Assembly: GCF_039536245.1 (NCBI RefSeq)
Contig: NZ_BAAAYN010000060.1
Span: forward strand, 2,701 to 46,948
Source of the DNA: Cryptosporangium minutisporangium
GTDB lineage: Bacteria > Actinomycetota > Actinomycetes > Mycobacteriales > Cryptosporangiaceae
Length of the DNA: 44,248 nt
Direction: 5' to 3'
Shown: positions 1 through 7,990 of the stretch, in pieces
Layout of the letters: each line of letters begins with the position of its first letter
How positions within the stretch are numbered: the first letter of the stretch is position 1
Notes under the pieces: generated by a model
What the model was told of the DNA's origin: nothing
The model's input: only the letters and a program-made list of their open reading frames with translations
Databases searched by the model: none
Made by a program: the position numbers and the translations under genes

Positions 1-992
1 CCGAGTGACAGCCGGGTCTTGCCGGCGCCGCCCGGCCCGGCGACCGTGACGAGGCGTTGGGTGCGCAGGAGCCGACGGAGCTCGGCGGCGTCCCGATCCC
101 GGCCGATCAGCGGACCGGCGGGTCGCGCGACGGTCCCCGGGCGGCGGGAGGCGTCGGACGCCGAGGCGGCGGGGGCCGGGGCCGTAGCAGCCGAGGCGGC
201 GGGGGCCGTAGCCGCGGGCGCCCCGGCAGCGGCTGCGGGCCGGGGCGGCGCCGCCAGGGCTCCGGCCGCGATGCGCTGCTCGAGCACCGCCACCGCCGGA
301 CCCGCGTCCAAGCCGGTCTCCTCGACGATCCGCCGCCGGAACGCCGCACCGGCCGCGAGCGCGTCCCCGGCGCGTCCCTCACCCGCGAGCGCGCGGAGGA
401 GCAGCACCGTGGTCCGCTCCCGCAGCGGCTCCTCGGCGGCGGCCGCGGTGGCGTCGGCGGTCACCGTCCCGTCGCCGGTCGCCAGCCGTGCCTCCAGCGC
501 GTCGTCCCGGACCTGGAGGAAGACCTCGCGCAGCCCGGTCGCTTCGGCGGCGAGCGCCGGGACGTCCGCGAACTCGGCGAGCGCGTCTCCCCGCCAGAGC
601 GCCACCGCCGCCGTGGCGGTCACGACGGCCGCCGCCGGGTCGCTGGCGAGTGCGGCCGCCGAGTGCCGGGCCGCGGCCCGCAGGCGCGCCGCGTCGACGT
701 CGTCCGGACCGACCCGCAGCGCGTATCCCGCACCGGCGCGCTCCAGCCGTCCGGCGGCCGGACCGAGATGCCGGCGGAGCCGGGAAAGGTGGCTGTGCAC
801 GGCACGACGCCCGGTCTCCGGCGGGTCGGTCGGCCACAGCGTGTCCACCAGCGCCTCGGTGCTGACGGTCCGCCCGGCAGCCAGCGCGAGCAGCGCCAGC
901 ACCGCGCGGCGACGGTGTCCCGGCACGTCGACCGGCGCGCCGTCGACGAACAGGCGCAGCGGCCCGAGCACCTCGATCCGAACCGGAACCAC
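1..992 (-). CDS. SARP-family transcriptional activator with ATPase domain (C-terminus cut by window)
   Basis: This is a pathway-type activator of the AfsR/DnrI/RedD class. The visible 330 residues read as an OmpR-like winged helix (about residues 5-90, opening VVPVRIEVLGPLRLFVDG), a bacterial transcriptional activation domain (about 95-235), an alanine-rich linker (about 235-290) and then the Walker A loop GPGGAGKTRL of an NB-ARC/AAA ATPase at the window edge. The rest, normally the ATPase and often TPR repeats, lies outside. The GTG start was chosen because the winged-helix domain begins right after it and AGGGGGCGGA lies upstream. It follows the PIG-L gene on the same strand after 158 bp. 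SARPs usually bind 11-bp-spaced direct repeats next to a -10 box, and such repeats lie upstream of the PIG-L gene. What it controls is inference. Confidence 0.85.
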   Translation of the reverse strand, partial: MVPVRIEVLGPLRLFVDGAPVDVPGHRRRAVLALLALAAGRTVSTEALVDTLWPTDPPETGRRAVHSHLSRLRRHLGPAAGRLERAGAGYALRVGPDDVDAARLRAAARHSAAALASDPAAAVVTATAAVALWRGDALAEFADVPALAAEATGLREVFLQVRDDALEARLATGDGTVTADATAAAAEEPLRERTTVLLLRALAGEGRAGDALAAGAAFRRRIVEETGLDAGPAVAVLEQRIAAGALAAPPRPAAAAGAPAATAPAASAATAPAPAASASDASRRPGTVARPAGPLIGRDRDAAELRRLLRTQRLVTVAGPGGAGKTRLSL

Positions 993-1149
993 TCCGCCCC
1001 CTGGCCGTTCGGCCCGTGCATCTACCCACCACTGTGCCCTATCGACCGGCCGCTCCGCAGGACGCCCACGCCCGCCCGGCCCGGGCTCGCCCAGCCGGTG
1101 TTCCTCCGGACCGGCGCCGAGCAGCCGGGGTTCCGCTGCCCGCATCCGC

Positions 1150-1920
1150 TCAGGCGTGCAGCGCGGCGTCCGCGAAGCTCTCGACGCCGACCCAGTCCGC
1201 ATACCGCTCGACACCGAGGACATCGACCAGAACAGCGGTCTGGCTGGCGTGCGCGCGCAGCGCGCCGAGCTTACGGTCCAGCAGGCCGCCGGAGAGCTCC
1301 AACCGCACGGCGAGTTCCCCCGGCTCGCAGATCCGCGGCTCCCCGAGCGTGTAGACGCCGAAGAGGTCGGCGATGTCGCGTCCCGCGGCCCGGTCCGTGG
1401 CGGTCAGCACCGGGTGCAGCAGCCGTCCGCGCCAGCCCAGATCCCGCAGCGCACGGCGGGTCCAGAGGCCGACCGCGATGTGGTCCGGGTGGCCGGTGAA
1501 CCCGTCCAGGCCGAACGTGACGACGGTGTCCGGCCGGGTCGCGGCCACTGCGCGGCGGACGGCCGCCGCGCCGGTGCTCAGCGCGACGTCGGCGCACCCG
1601 CCGTCCGCGAAGCCGAGCTGGTGGTGCTCGGCGACGCCGAGCTGCCGGAGCGCGGCGGCCAGCTCGTCGGCTCGGGACGGCGGCGGAAGGTCGGCGAAAC
1701 CGGACCGGGGTGCCGGGCCGGCCAGCCCGGCCTCGCCCAGCGTGGCGGTCACCACGGCGGTGCGGCGCCCGGCCGTCTGCAGCGCGGACAGCAGCCCCGC
1801 GCTCAGGTACGACTCGTCGTCCGGATGGGCCCAGACGCAGAGCGTGGTGCCGAGCGCGGCGACGCCGTCGGCGTCCAGCGGCGACGTGGTGGAGGTCAGC
1901 GAGGTCAGCGAGGTATCCAT
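1150..1920 (-). CDS. PIG-L family zinc-dependent deacetylase
   Basis: A 256-residue LmbE/PIG-L protein (PF02585). The family removes N-acetyl or other N-acyl groups from GlcNAc-type sugars; actinobacterial members include MshB of mycothiol synthesis and mycothiol S-conjugate amidase. Visible metal-binding motifs are AHPDDE (H32, D35) and GHPDH (H144, H147). No signal peptide or membrane segment is seen, so it should be cytoplasmic. The N-terminus has a short Ser-Leu-Thr repeat (SLTSLTST). It diverges from the methyltransferase gene and lies upstream of the SARP gene in the same direction. The intergenic region carries a possible SARP operator. Substrate unknown: it could be a mycothiol-related amidase or a tailoring deacetylase of a natural-product sugar. 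Confidence 0.85.
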   Translation of the reverse strand: MDTSLTSLTSTTSPLDADGVAALGTTLCVWAHPDDESYLSAGLLSALQTAGRRTAVVTATLGEAGLAGPAPRSGFADLPPPSRADELAAALRQLGVAEHHQLGFADGGCADVALSTGAAAVRRAVAATRPDTVVTFGLDGFTGHPDHIAVGLWTRRALRDLGWRGRLLHPVLTATDRAAGRDIADLFGVYTLGEPRICEPGELAVRLELSGGLLDRKLGALRAHASQTAVLVDVLGVERYADWVGVESFADAALHA

Positions 1921-1926
1921 GCCGGG

Positions 1927-1998
1927 AGCGTGAACCGTGCCGGTGTCACCGCGGTGTCACCGGCCGCGGCACCGCCGTGCCACCGCCGTGACACCCGA
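1927..1998. promoter_or_regulatory. Five phased GTGnCACC-type repeats in a divergent promoter; candidate SARP operator
   Basis: CACC cores begin at 1947, 1958, 1970, 1981 and 1992, that is at spacings of 11, 12, 11 and 11 bp, so all lie on one face of the helix. Four of the five read GTGnCACC or a one-base variant. On the minus strand the nearest unit ends 10 nt before CACGCT (1932-1927), a possible -10 box for the PIG-L gene. SARP activators are known to bind 11-bp-spaced direct repeats about 8 bp upstream of the -10, so the adjacent SARP gene is the natural candidate. No binding evidence exists here. Confidence 0.45.
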
Positions 1999-2046
1999 GC
2001 CCGCGACCGTCGTCGGGACCTGTTGATCGAGCCGGAAAGGCACATC

Positions 2047-3150
2047 ATGACGACGACGACCGAGCCCGCCGCCATCGACCTGGAGCGCGTCCAGGCGTTC
2101 GCGCAGAAGGTCTCCGGCGACGGGGCACTAGCGGCCAACGCGGTCCTCGCGTACCTCGGGGACCGGCTGGGTCTGTGGCGGGCGCTGGCGGCGGTCCCAC
2201 GGGCGACCAGCACCGAGCTCGCCGAGCGCACCGGGCTCGCCGAGCGGTACCTCCGCGAGTGGCTGGCCGCGCAGGCCGCCGCCGGGTATCTGGAGTACGA
2301 CCCGGTCACCCGGGCGTTCACGCTGCCCGCCGAGTACGCCGCGGTGCTGGCGGACGACGACTCGCCGGCCGCGCTGGCCGGGGTGTTCGAGTTCATCGCC
2401 GCCGCCTGGGCGTCGTCCGACCGGCTCGCCCACGCCTTCGCCACCGGCGCGGGCATCGGCTGGCACGACCAGGACCCCCGGCTGACCACTGCGGTCGAGC
2501 GGAACTTCCGTCCGTTCTACACCGGCTACCTGCTGCAGGAGTGGCTGCCGGCGCTGGACGGCGTCGCCGAGCGGCTGCGGGCCGGTGCCCGGGTGCTCGA
2601 CGTCGGCTGCGGGCTCGGAACCGCGACTCTGTTGCTGGCCGAGGCGTTCCCCGCCTCGGTGTTCACCGGCGTCGACGCGGACGCCGAGTCGATCCGCCGG
2701 GCGCGAGGCGCCGCTGCCCGGGCCGGTCTCGCGGAGCGGGTCACGTTCCGGGAGGCGCACGCGGGCGCATCCGACCCGGAGACGACGACCGACCCGGTCG
2801 AGGGCGAGTGGGACCTCGTCTGCTACTTCGACGCGCTGCACGATCTGGGGGACCCGGCCGGCGCACTGCGGCAGGCCCGCGCGTCGCTGGCGCCGGGCGG
2901 CGTCGTGATGGCGGTCGAGCCGTTCGCCGGTGACGCGCTGGAGGAGAACCTGAACCCGGTGGGGCTGACCTGGTACGCGTCCAGCGCGCTGGTGTGCGTC
3001 CCGAACAGCCTCGCGCAGCCGGGGGCCGCAGCACTGGGCGCCCAGGCGGGCCCGGAGCGGCTGCTCGCGACGTTCCGCGAGGCCGGCTTCACCCGGACCC
3101 GCGTCGCCGCCACCACCCCCTTCAACCTGGTGATCGAGGCGCGAGCCTGA
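2047..3150 (+). CDS. Class I SAM-dependent methyltransferase with N-terminal winged helix (Rv2258c-like)
   Basis: A 367-residue protein. The N-terminal part (about residues 20-90) is a winged-helix/dimerisation domain of the kind found in Rv2258c and O-methyltransferase relatives. The catalytic Rossmann domain starts at about residue 182 with the SAM motif I VLDVGCGLGTATLL, followed by the acidic motif II FTGVDAD and a motif IV-like CYFDALHDL. The ATG is preceded by GGAAAGG at a good distance. Long reading frames continuing upstream are antisense to the PIG-L and SARP genes and were not used. It diverges from the PIG-L gene and ends at a strong hairpin shared with the convergent TetR gene. 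Methyl acceptor unknown; a small molecule is likely. Confidence 0.85.
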   Translation: MTTTTEPAAIDLERVQAFAQKVSGDGALAANAVLAYLGDRLGLWRALAAVPRATSTELAERTGLAERYLREWLAAQAAAGYLEYDPVTRAFTLPAEYAAVLADDDSPAALAGVFEFIAAAWASSDRLAHAFATGAGIGWHDQDPRLTTAVERNFRPFYTGYLLQEWLPALDGVAERLRAGARVLDVGCGLGTATLLLAEAFPASVFTGVDADAESIRRARGAAARAGLAERVTFREAHAGASDPETTTDPVEGEWDLVCYFDALHDLGDPAGALRQARASLAPGGVVMAVEPFAGDALEENLNPVGLTWYASSALVCVPNSLAQPGAAALGAQAGPERLLATFREAGFTRTRVAATTPFNLVIEARA

Positions 3151-3158
3151 GTCCTACG

Positions 3159-3204
3159 GATCGTCGGGAAGACCACTTCCCGCGAGGGGGTCTTCCCGAC
3201 GATC
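3159..3204. terminator. Bidirectional hairpin terminator between methyltransferase and TetR genes
   Basis: A perfect 16-bp inverted repeat: arms GATCGTCGGGAAGACC (3159-3174) and its complement (3189-3204) around a 14-nt loop. It starts 9 nt after the methyltransferase stop and lies 17 nt from the end of the convergent TetR gene. There is no long U tract, as is common for actinomycete terminators. Confidence 0.8.
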
Positions 3205-3220
3205 AACCCCGGTACTACCT

Positions 3221-3823
3221 CTACGCGCCCGCCTCGATCGGGGCCAGGTAGCCCACGAGCGCCCGGCGCAGCTCGCCGATCAGCGCGTCCCGTTCGCTCC
3301 CCGACGCGGCGACGATCGGGCCCATCAGCGCCCGCACGATCTGCACGGCGACGGTGGCGTAGCGCGCGGCCTCCACGTCGGACAGCCGTGGCGACCGCGC
3401 CGCGAGCACGGCAGCAACCCGGCCGGTGACGGCCTCGTGCAGGGGGCGCGTGGCCGCCGCCAGCGCGGCGGGCATGTCGGTGTTGCCGAACAGCGTCTTC
3501 GCACCCGGGTTCCCGACGTTGAACGCGATCAGGGGCGCGGTCATCCGCTCGACGAGCTCCTCGAGCGGTAGCTCGACGACGTCCCGGTCGCCGAACGCGT
3601 CGGCGTGCGCGGCCCGGAGCGCCTCGACCAGCCGCTCCGACAGCGCGTGCGCGATCTCCTCCTTGTTGCGGAAGAACTGGTAGAGCGAACCGGGCGAGAT
3701 GCCGGCCCTGGCGGCGATCGCGTTGGTCGACGCGGCCGCGTAGCCCACCTCGGCGAAGAGCGCGAGCGCGGCGTCCAGGATGTCGGCGATCCGCTGTTGA
3801 CCACGCGCCTGGCGTCGAACCAC
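3221..3823 (-). CDS. TetR family transcriptional regulator of the adjacent MMPL pump
   Basis: A TetR protein of 200 residues. The N-terminal helix-turn-helix is clear (STNAIAARAGISPGSLYQFF, then NKEEIA), and the C-terminal two thirds is a ligand/dimer domain ending LVGYLAPIEAGA. Two GTG starts are possible. The one at 3823 is preferred because GGAGG lies 7 nt upstream; GTG at 3829 would leave only 1 nt. It is divergent from the MMPL gene, and two copies of an 18-bp palindrome-like site lie between them, so autoregulation and repression of the pump is the natural model. The pump's substrate probably acts as inducer; this is inference. Confidence 0.85.
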   Translation of the reverse strand: MVRRQARGQQRIADILDAALALFAEVGYAAASTNAIAARAGISPGSLYQFFRNKEEIAHALSERLVEALRAAHADAFGDRDVVELPLEELVERMTAPLIAFNVGNPGAKTLFGNTDMPAALAAATRPLHEAVTGRVAAVLAARSPRLSDVEAARYATVAVQIVRALMGPIVAASGSERDALIGELRRALVGYLAPIEAGA

Positions 3824-3842
3824 GCGCACCCCTCCCTTGACT

Positions 3843-3888
3843 TTTACGAGTGGTCGCTCGTACTTTTTTACGAGCGACCACTCGTAAA
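3843..3888. promoter_or_regulatory. Twin TetR operators
   Basis: A 20-bp perfect inverted repeat: TTTACGAGTGGTCGCTCGTA at 3843-3862 and its complement at 3869-3888, with 6 nt between. Each arm is itself dyad-like (TACGAG-6-CTCGTA), so there are two 18-bp sites whose starts are 24 bp apart. It covers the promoter space between the divergent TetR and MMPL genes. The MMPL start must lie to the right of it. Confidence 0.85.
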
Positions 3889-3915
3889 TCTACCCCGTCG
3901 GAGGGGCGGTTCCGC

Positions 3916-6210
3916 ATGCCCGCAGTCGGTTCTATCCTCGTTCGCCACCGCGTCGCCGCACTGTGGACGGGCGTCGCACTCACCCTCGTGCTCGGCCTGG
4001 TGGCCGCCGGCGCGATGAACGCGTTCGTGCTGAGCCGCTGGGAGGCTCCGGGCAGCGAATCGGTCCGCGCCGAGGAGGTCCTCGCCCGCGACTTCGCCAC
4101 CGGCAACGCCAACCTCATCCTGCTGGTCACGGCCCGCGACGGCACGGTCGACGATCCGGACGTCGCGGCGGCGGGCGCCGCGCTGACCAGGGAACTCGAC
4201 GCGAATCCGCAGATCGGCGACGTGTGGTCGTACTGGTCCCAGGAGCGCGATCCGACGATGCGTGGCCGCGACGGGCGGCAGGCGGTGGTGCTCGCCTGGG
4301 TGACCGGGGACGCGACCACGACCCGGGAACACATCCGGGAGACGCTGCTGCCGGACTTCACCCGCACGTCCGAGGGCCGGACACCGGGTGCGATCGACGT
4401 CGCCGTGGCCGGGTCGGAGGCGGTGTCGGCGCAGGTGAGCGAGCAGGCCGCGCGTGATTTCGTGCGCGCGGAGCTGCTCATCGTGCCGCTGATGCTGCTC
4501 CTGCTCGTCGTCCTCTACCGGCGCGTCCGGCTGGCGCTGCTGACGCTCGGGATCGGACTGTTCGCGGTGATCACGACGCTCGCCGCGCTCCGGCTACTCA
4601 CCGGCCTGGTCGAGATCTCGACGTTCGCCGCGAACATCACGCTGGTGATGGGCATCGGTCTCGGCGTCGACTACTCGCTGTTCCTGATCGCCCGCTTCCG
4701 CGAGGAGCTCACCGGCGGCGCCACCGTGCCGGACGCCGTCCTCACGATGCTGCGTACCGCCGGGCGCACGGTCGTCGTCAGTGGCCTGACCGTCGCCACG
4801 TCGCTCGCCGCGCTGCTGGCCCTGCCCTACCCGTTCCTGCGATCGTTCGGTTACGCCGGGGTCTTCGTGGTGCTGTCGGCGCTGCTCGGCGCGCTGGTCC
4901 TGCTGCCGGCGGCGCTGGCCGTGCTGGGCCACCGCGCGCTGAGTCGCGCGCCGCGCCCGGCCGCCCGTCCGGCGACGGGCTTCTGGCACCGCGCCGGCTC
5001 CGCGGTGATGCGCCGCCCACTGCTCTTCTCGCTGGTCGGGTTGCTGATCGCCGGCACGCTGGCGGCGCCCGCGGCGGGCCTCCGCATCGGGCTTCCGGAC
5101 GACCGGGTGCTGCCACCGACCGCCTCCACCCGGCAGACGTACGACGCGCTGCGCGCTGCGTTCGCCACCGAGGCCAACGACGCGGTCCACCTGATCGCGC
5201 CGGACGGCCGGGACACGTCACCGGCGGCGGTCGAGCGGTACGCCGCAGCGCTCTCGACGGTGCCGGGCGTCGCGCAGGTCAACTCCACGGCGGGTGTCTT
5301 CGCCGAGGGCCAACGGGTGCGGCCGGCGATCCGCGCCGAGCGGCTGGTGAGCGCGGACGGCGTCCGACTGGAGGCCGTCCCGACGCGCGAGGTGCTGGCC
5401 GGGATCGACGTTCCCGGGTTCCTCGACCGGATCCGCGCCGTGCCCACCCCGTTCGGCGACGACCTGCTGGTGGGCGGGTACCCGGCCGAGCTCACCGATT
5501 TCCGGGCCGCGCTGGCCGATCGGGTACCGCTGGTCGGGCTGCTGATCCTGGGCATCACGTTCCTGCTGCTGACCGTCGCGACCCGGAGCCTGCTGCTCCC
5601 GCTGAAGGCCACCGTGCTCAACCTGCTGAGCCTCGCGACGATGTTCGGCGCGCTGGTGTTCGTGTTCCAGAACGGCGCATTCGCGGACGTGCTCGGCTTC
5701 ACGCCGATCGGGACGCTCGACCCGGCGTTCCCGATCCTGATGTTCTGCGTCGCGTACGGGCTGTCGATGGATTACGAGGTGTTCCTGCTGTCCCGGATCG
5801 TCGAGCGGTACCGGGCGACCGGGGACAACCGGCGCGCGGTGCTGGAAGGGTTGGAGCGGAGCGCGCCGCTGGTCACCGCGGCCGCGGCCATCCTCGCCGT
5901 GTCGTTCGCGCTCTACGCGACCGGCGAGGTGATGTACCTGCAGATGATCGGGGTCGGCACCGCGCTGGCGATCCTGGTGGACGCGACGATCATCCGGACG
6001 GTCCTGGTGCCCGCCTTGATGACGCTGGCCGGCCCGGCGAACTGGTGGTTCCCGTTCCGCCGCCGCTCGACCGCGGAGGCCACACCCGACGCGGTGGCGG
6101 CCCGGGCGGACGCCGATGCGACGATGCACCGTCGGACCGACGTCCACGATGGCGCGGACCCTGCAACACACCGGCCGGTGCCGGTCTCAGGAAGATGTGA
6201 CGACTACTGA
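3916..6210 (+). CDS. MMPL family (RND-type) transporter
   Basis: A 764-residue inner-membrane exporter of the MMPL/ActII-3 class, which exports lipids or secondary metabolites using the proton gradient. The layout is typical: one TM segment (about 12-36), a first extracytoplasmic loop, a five-to-six-TM block containing GLGVDYSLFLIARF, one further TM, a second loop and a final TM block containing GLSMDYEVFLLSR. The two Asp-Tyr motifs match the proton relay positions of the family. The ATG follows GGAGGGG by 9 nt. An upstream in-frame GTG at 3850 was rejected because it lies inside the operator. The 3' end overlaps the start of the ECF sigma gene by 14 bp, which is unusual coupling for a pump gene. 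Confidence 0.92.
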   Translation: MPAVGSILVRHRVAALWTGVALTLVLGLVAAGAMNAFVLSRWEAPGSESVRAEEVLARDFATGNANLILLVTARDGTVDDPDVAAAGAALTRELDANPQIGDVWSYWSQERDPTMRGRDGRQAVVLAWVTGDATTTREHIRETLLPDFTRTSEGRTPGAIDVAVAGSEAVSAQVSEQAARDFVRAELLIVPLMLLLLVVLYRRVRLALLTLGIGLFAVITTLAALRLLTGLVEISTFAANITLVMGIGLGVDYSLFLIARFREELTGGATVPDAVLTMLRTAGRTVVVSGLTVATSLAALLALPYPFLRSFGYAGVFVVLSALLGALVLLPAALAVLGHRALSRAPRPAARPATGFWHRAGSAVMRRPLLFSLVGLLIAGTLAAPAAGLRIGLPDDRVLPPTASTRQTYDALRAAFATEANDAVHLIAPDGRDTSPAAVERYAAALSTVPGVAQVNSTAGVFAEGQRVRPAIRAERLVSADGVRLEAVPTREVLAGIDVPGFLDRIRAVPTPFGDDLLVGGYPAELTDFRAALADRVPLVGLLILGITFLLLTVATRSLLLPLKATVLNLLSLATMFGALVFVFQNGAFADVLGFTPIGTLDPAFPILMFCVAYGLSMDYEVFLLSRIVERYRATGDNRRAVLEGLERSAPLVTAAAAILAVSFALYATGEVMYLQMIGVGTALAILVDATIIRTVLVPALMTLAGPANWWFPFRRRSTAEATPDAVAARADADATMHRRTDVHDGADPATHRPVPVSGRCDDY

Positions 6211-6874
6211 TCCACCCGACGACCGCCAACTCTGGGCGGCCGCGGCCGGTGGCGACCGGGACGCGTTCGGAGTGCTCTTCGACCGGCACGCCCGGGCGGT
6301 CTACAACCACTGCTTCCGGCTGTCCGGGAACTGGGCGATGGCCGAGGACGCCACCGCGGCGACGTTCCTGTCCGCCTGGCGCCACCGGAGCGATACCACG
6401 CTGACCAGGGCGTCAGCGCTGCCGTGGTTGTTGACCGTGGCGACCAACACCGTGCGCACCGAGCACCGATCGTTACGCCGCCAGGTCGCGCTGGTGCAGC
6501 GGGCCGGGCCCCCGGCAGCCGTTCCCGACCACGCCGACGACATCGCCGGCCGCGTCGACGACGAACGCCGGATGGCGGTCCTCCTGGCCGCTGCCCAGAA
6601 GCTGCCGCGGGCCGAGCGCGAGGCGCTGGCGCTCTGCGTCTGGTCGGAGGTCTCGTACGCCGACGCCGCCGCGGTGCTCGGCATCTCCGAGACCGGCGTC
6701 CGGTCCCGGATCAGCCGCGCCCGGGCACGCCTCAGCGCGATGTTCGCCGATTCACGGGGCGCCGAGACCCCCCGCGGCACGGAGAAGCCGGTCGGCACGG
6801 AGAAGCCGGTCGGCACGGAAACGCCCGCCGGCACGCACCGCTCGGCCGACACGGAGACGAGGACCCAGCGATGA
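6197..6874 (+). CDS. ECF-type RNA polymerase sigma factor (sigma-70 family)
   Basis: A 225-residue sigma factor with only regions 2 and 4. Region 2 is at about residues 15-60 (FGVLFDRHARAVYNHCFRLS, then AEDATAATFLSAWRHR). Region 4 is at about 130-180 (LPRAEREALALCVWSEVSYA, then VRSRISRARARL). The GTG start inside the end of the MMPL gene is preceded by AGGAAG. After region 4 comes a tail made of tandem GTEKPV-type hexapeptides encoded by 18-bp repeats. Its stop overlaps the next ATG (ATGA). Position suggests that its partner is the following membrane protein and that TetR de-repression of the pump would also raise this sigma factor. Confidence 0.88.
   Translation: MTTTDPPDDRQLWAAAAGGDRDAFGVLFDRHARAVYNHCFRLSGNWAMAEDATAATFLSAWRHRSDTTLTRASALPWLLTVATNTVRTEHRSLRRQVALVQRAGPPAAVPDHADDIAGRVDDERRMAVLLAAAQKLPRAEREALALCVWSEVSYADAAAVLGISETGVRSRISRARARLSAMFADSRGAETPRGTEKPVGTEKPVGTETPAGTHRSADTETRTQR
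6776..6829 (+). repeat. In-frame 18-bp tandem repeat in sigma factor gene
   Basis: Two identical 18-bp units (6776-6793, 6794-6811; beginning GGCACGGAGAAG) and a diverged third (6812-6829) encode GTEKPV, GTEKPV and GTETPA. Further GT-containing residues continue after them. The repeat sits in the tail after sigma region 4 and keeps the frame. Confidence 0.9.
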
Positions 6875-7944
6875 CCGATCTTCCCCCGCCCTCCCGCGAC
6901 CTGCCGCCCGGTGCCCACACCGCCCTGCGATCGCGCGTCCTCGCCGCGACCTACGAGGAGGAAGCGCCGCGCCGTCGCCGGCTGCTCCCGCTCGCCGCGG
7001 CCGCGGCCGTGCTCGTCGTCGTGTTCGGCGCGATCGGCGTGCTCCGCAGCACCGGGGAGAGGCCGATGCCGACCGTGAGCGGTCCGGGAACCCCAGCCCC
7101 GACCGCGGTGGCGCCGACCGGCGTGGCGACGACCGGGGTACCACCGACCACCGTGGTGGCCCCGGCCGCGTTCGAGCCATTGTTCACCCGGCTGGCGCCG
7201 GGCTGGCTCCCGGACGGCGCCACCGTGGAGTCCCACGGGGTGTCCCGCAGGTCCGAAGGCTTCCGCGCCGCCGACCGGAGCGGGGTCGAGGTCGAGGTGG
7301 ATGTCGAGCTCCTGCTGCGCGGTGGACGGTCCGTCCTCGACCCCGGGCTGCCGGGGGCCCGGCCAGGACCGGACGTCAACGGAGCGCCCTCCACCTGGGT
7401 GACGGGGGCCGGCAACGGCGGCGGTTGGCTCCGCTGGGAGTGGGCGCCGGGCGCCACGGCCGTGCTCCTGGTCAAGGGTGTACCGGACGCGGAGCGGGTC
7501 GCCGCTCGCGTCGCGGAGAGCCTGCGGCCCGGCACCCGGCGGTCGGTGGCGATGCCGTTCACGATGGTCCGCCCTGCCGGGCTTCCGCTCGCCAGCCACT
7601 CCGTCGTCGAGTGGGCGGGCGGAGGGTACGAGGCCAGGTTCCAGTTCGGACCGGGGACCGGACCTGTCCGAAGCATCAACGTCACCTGGATCCCCGCGCG
7701 GTACGCGACCAACTACCCGCCCAACGTCACGGTCGGCGGGCGTGACGCGAACGTGCGGACCGAGGGCGAGTACCTCGTGGTGTGGCAGCGCTTCGGCCCG
7801 GACGTGGTGGAGGTGCACTGCCGGACGCAGAAGAGTGGATCGGTCGATGCGGTGCGCGCCGAGTGCCTGCGGACCGCCGGGACGCTACGGCCGGCCGGCA
7901 CGAACGAGCAGCCGTCGACGTGGAGCACGGAGCCCCTGCGCTAG
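6871..7944 (+). CDS. Single-pass membrane protein, candidate anti-sigma factor
   Basis: A 357-residue protein with a short cytoplasmic N-terminus (about 38 residues, TDLPPPSRDLPPGAHTALRS), one TM helix (about 40-60, LLPLAAAAAVLVVVFGAIGV), a Pro/Thr/Val-rich linker (about 70-100) and an extracytoplasmic domain. The ATG overlaps the sigma stop, so the two are translationally coupled. That gene order and topology fit a cognate anti-sigma factor. However, no zinc HxxxCxxC motif is seen and the cytoplasmic part is short, so this is by context only. The outer domain (WLPDGATVESHGVS... and a final VEVHCRTQ segment) is not one I recognise. Its stop faces the convergent aldolase gene. Confidence 0.7.
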   Translation: MTDLPPPSRDLPPGAHTALRSRVLAATYEEEAPRRRRLLPLAAAAAVLVVVFGAIGVLRSTGERPMPTVSGPGTPAPTAVAPTGVATTGVPPTTVVAPAAFEPLFTRLAPGWLPDGATVESHGVSRRSEGFRAADRSGVEVEVDVELLLRGGRSVLDPGLPGARPGPDVNGAPSTWVTGAGNGGGWLRWEWAPGATAVLLVKGVPDAERVAARVAESLRPGTRRSVAMPFTMVRPAGLPLASHSVVEWAGGGYEARFQFGPGTGPVRSINVTWIPARYATNYPPNVTVGGRDANVRTEGEYLVVWQRFGPDVVEVHCRTQKSGSVDAVRAECLRTAGTLRPAGTNEQPSTWSTEPLR

Positions 7945-7954
7945 TGGCGCGCCC

Positions 7955-7989
7955 GGGCGCCTCGCCGGATCAGGATCCCGCGGGGCGCC
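7955..7989. terminator. Possible bidirectional terminator
   Basis: GC-rich inverted repeat with GGCGCC arms (around 7956-7961 and 7984-7989) between the convergent anti-sigma-like and aldolase genes. The stem is short and imperfect, so the call rests mainly on position. Confidence 0.35.
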
Positions 7990-7990
7990 G

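Noticed and set aside
19-2046. Very long open frame running into the methyltransferase gene
   Set aside because: The part before 2047 is antisense to the SARP and PIG-L genes and has low-complexity Arg/Ala/Ser composition. The real start is the ATG at 2047 with a ribosome binding site.
3850-3915. Upstream GTG start for the first MMPL transporter
   Set aside because: It lies inside the TetR operator. ATG 3916 has GGAGGGG at 9 nt, and the following sequence matches the family start.
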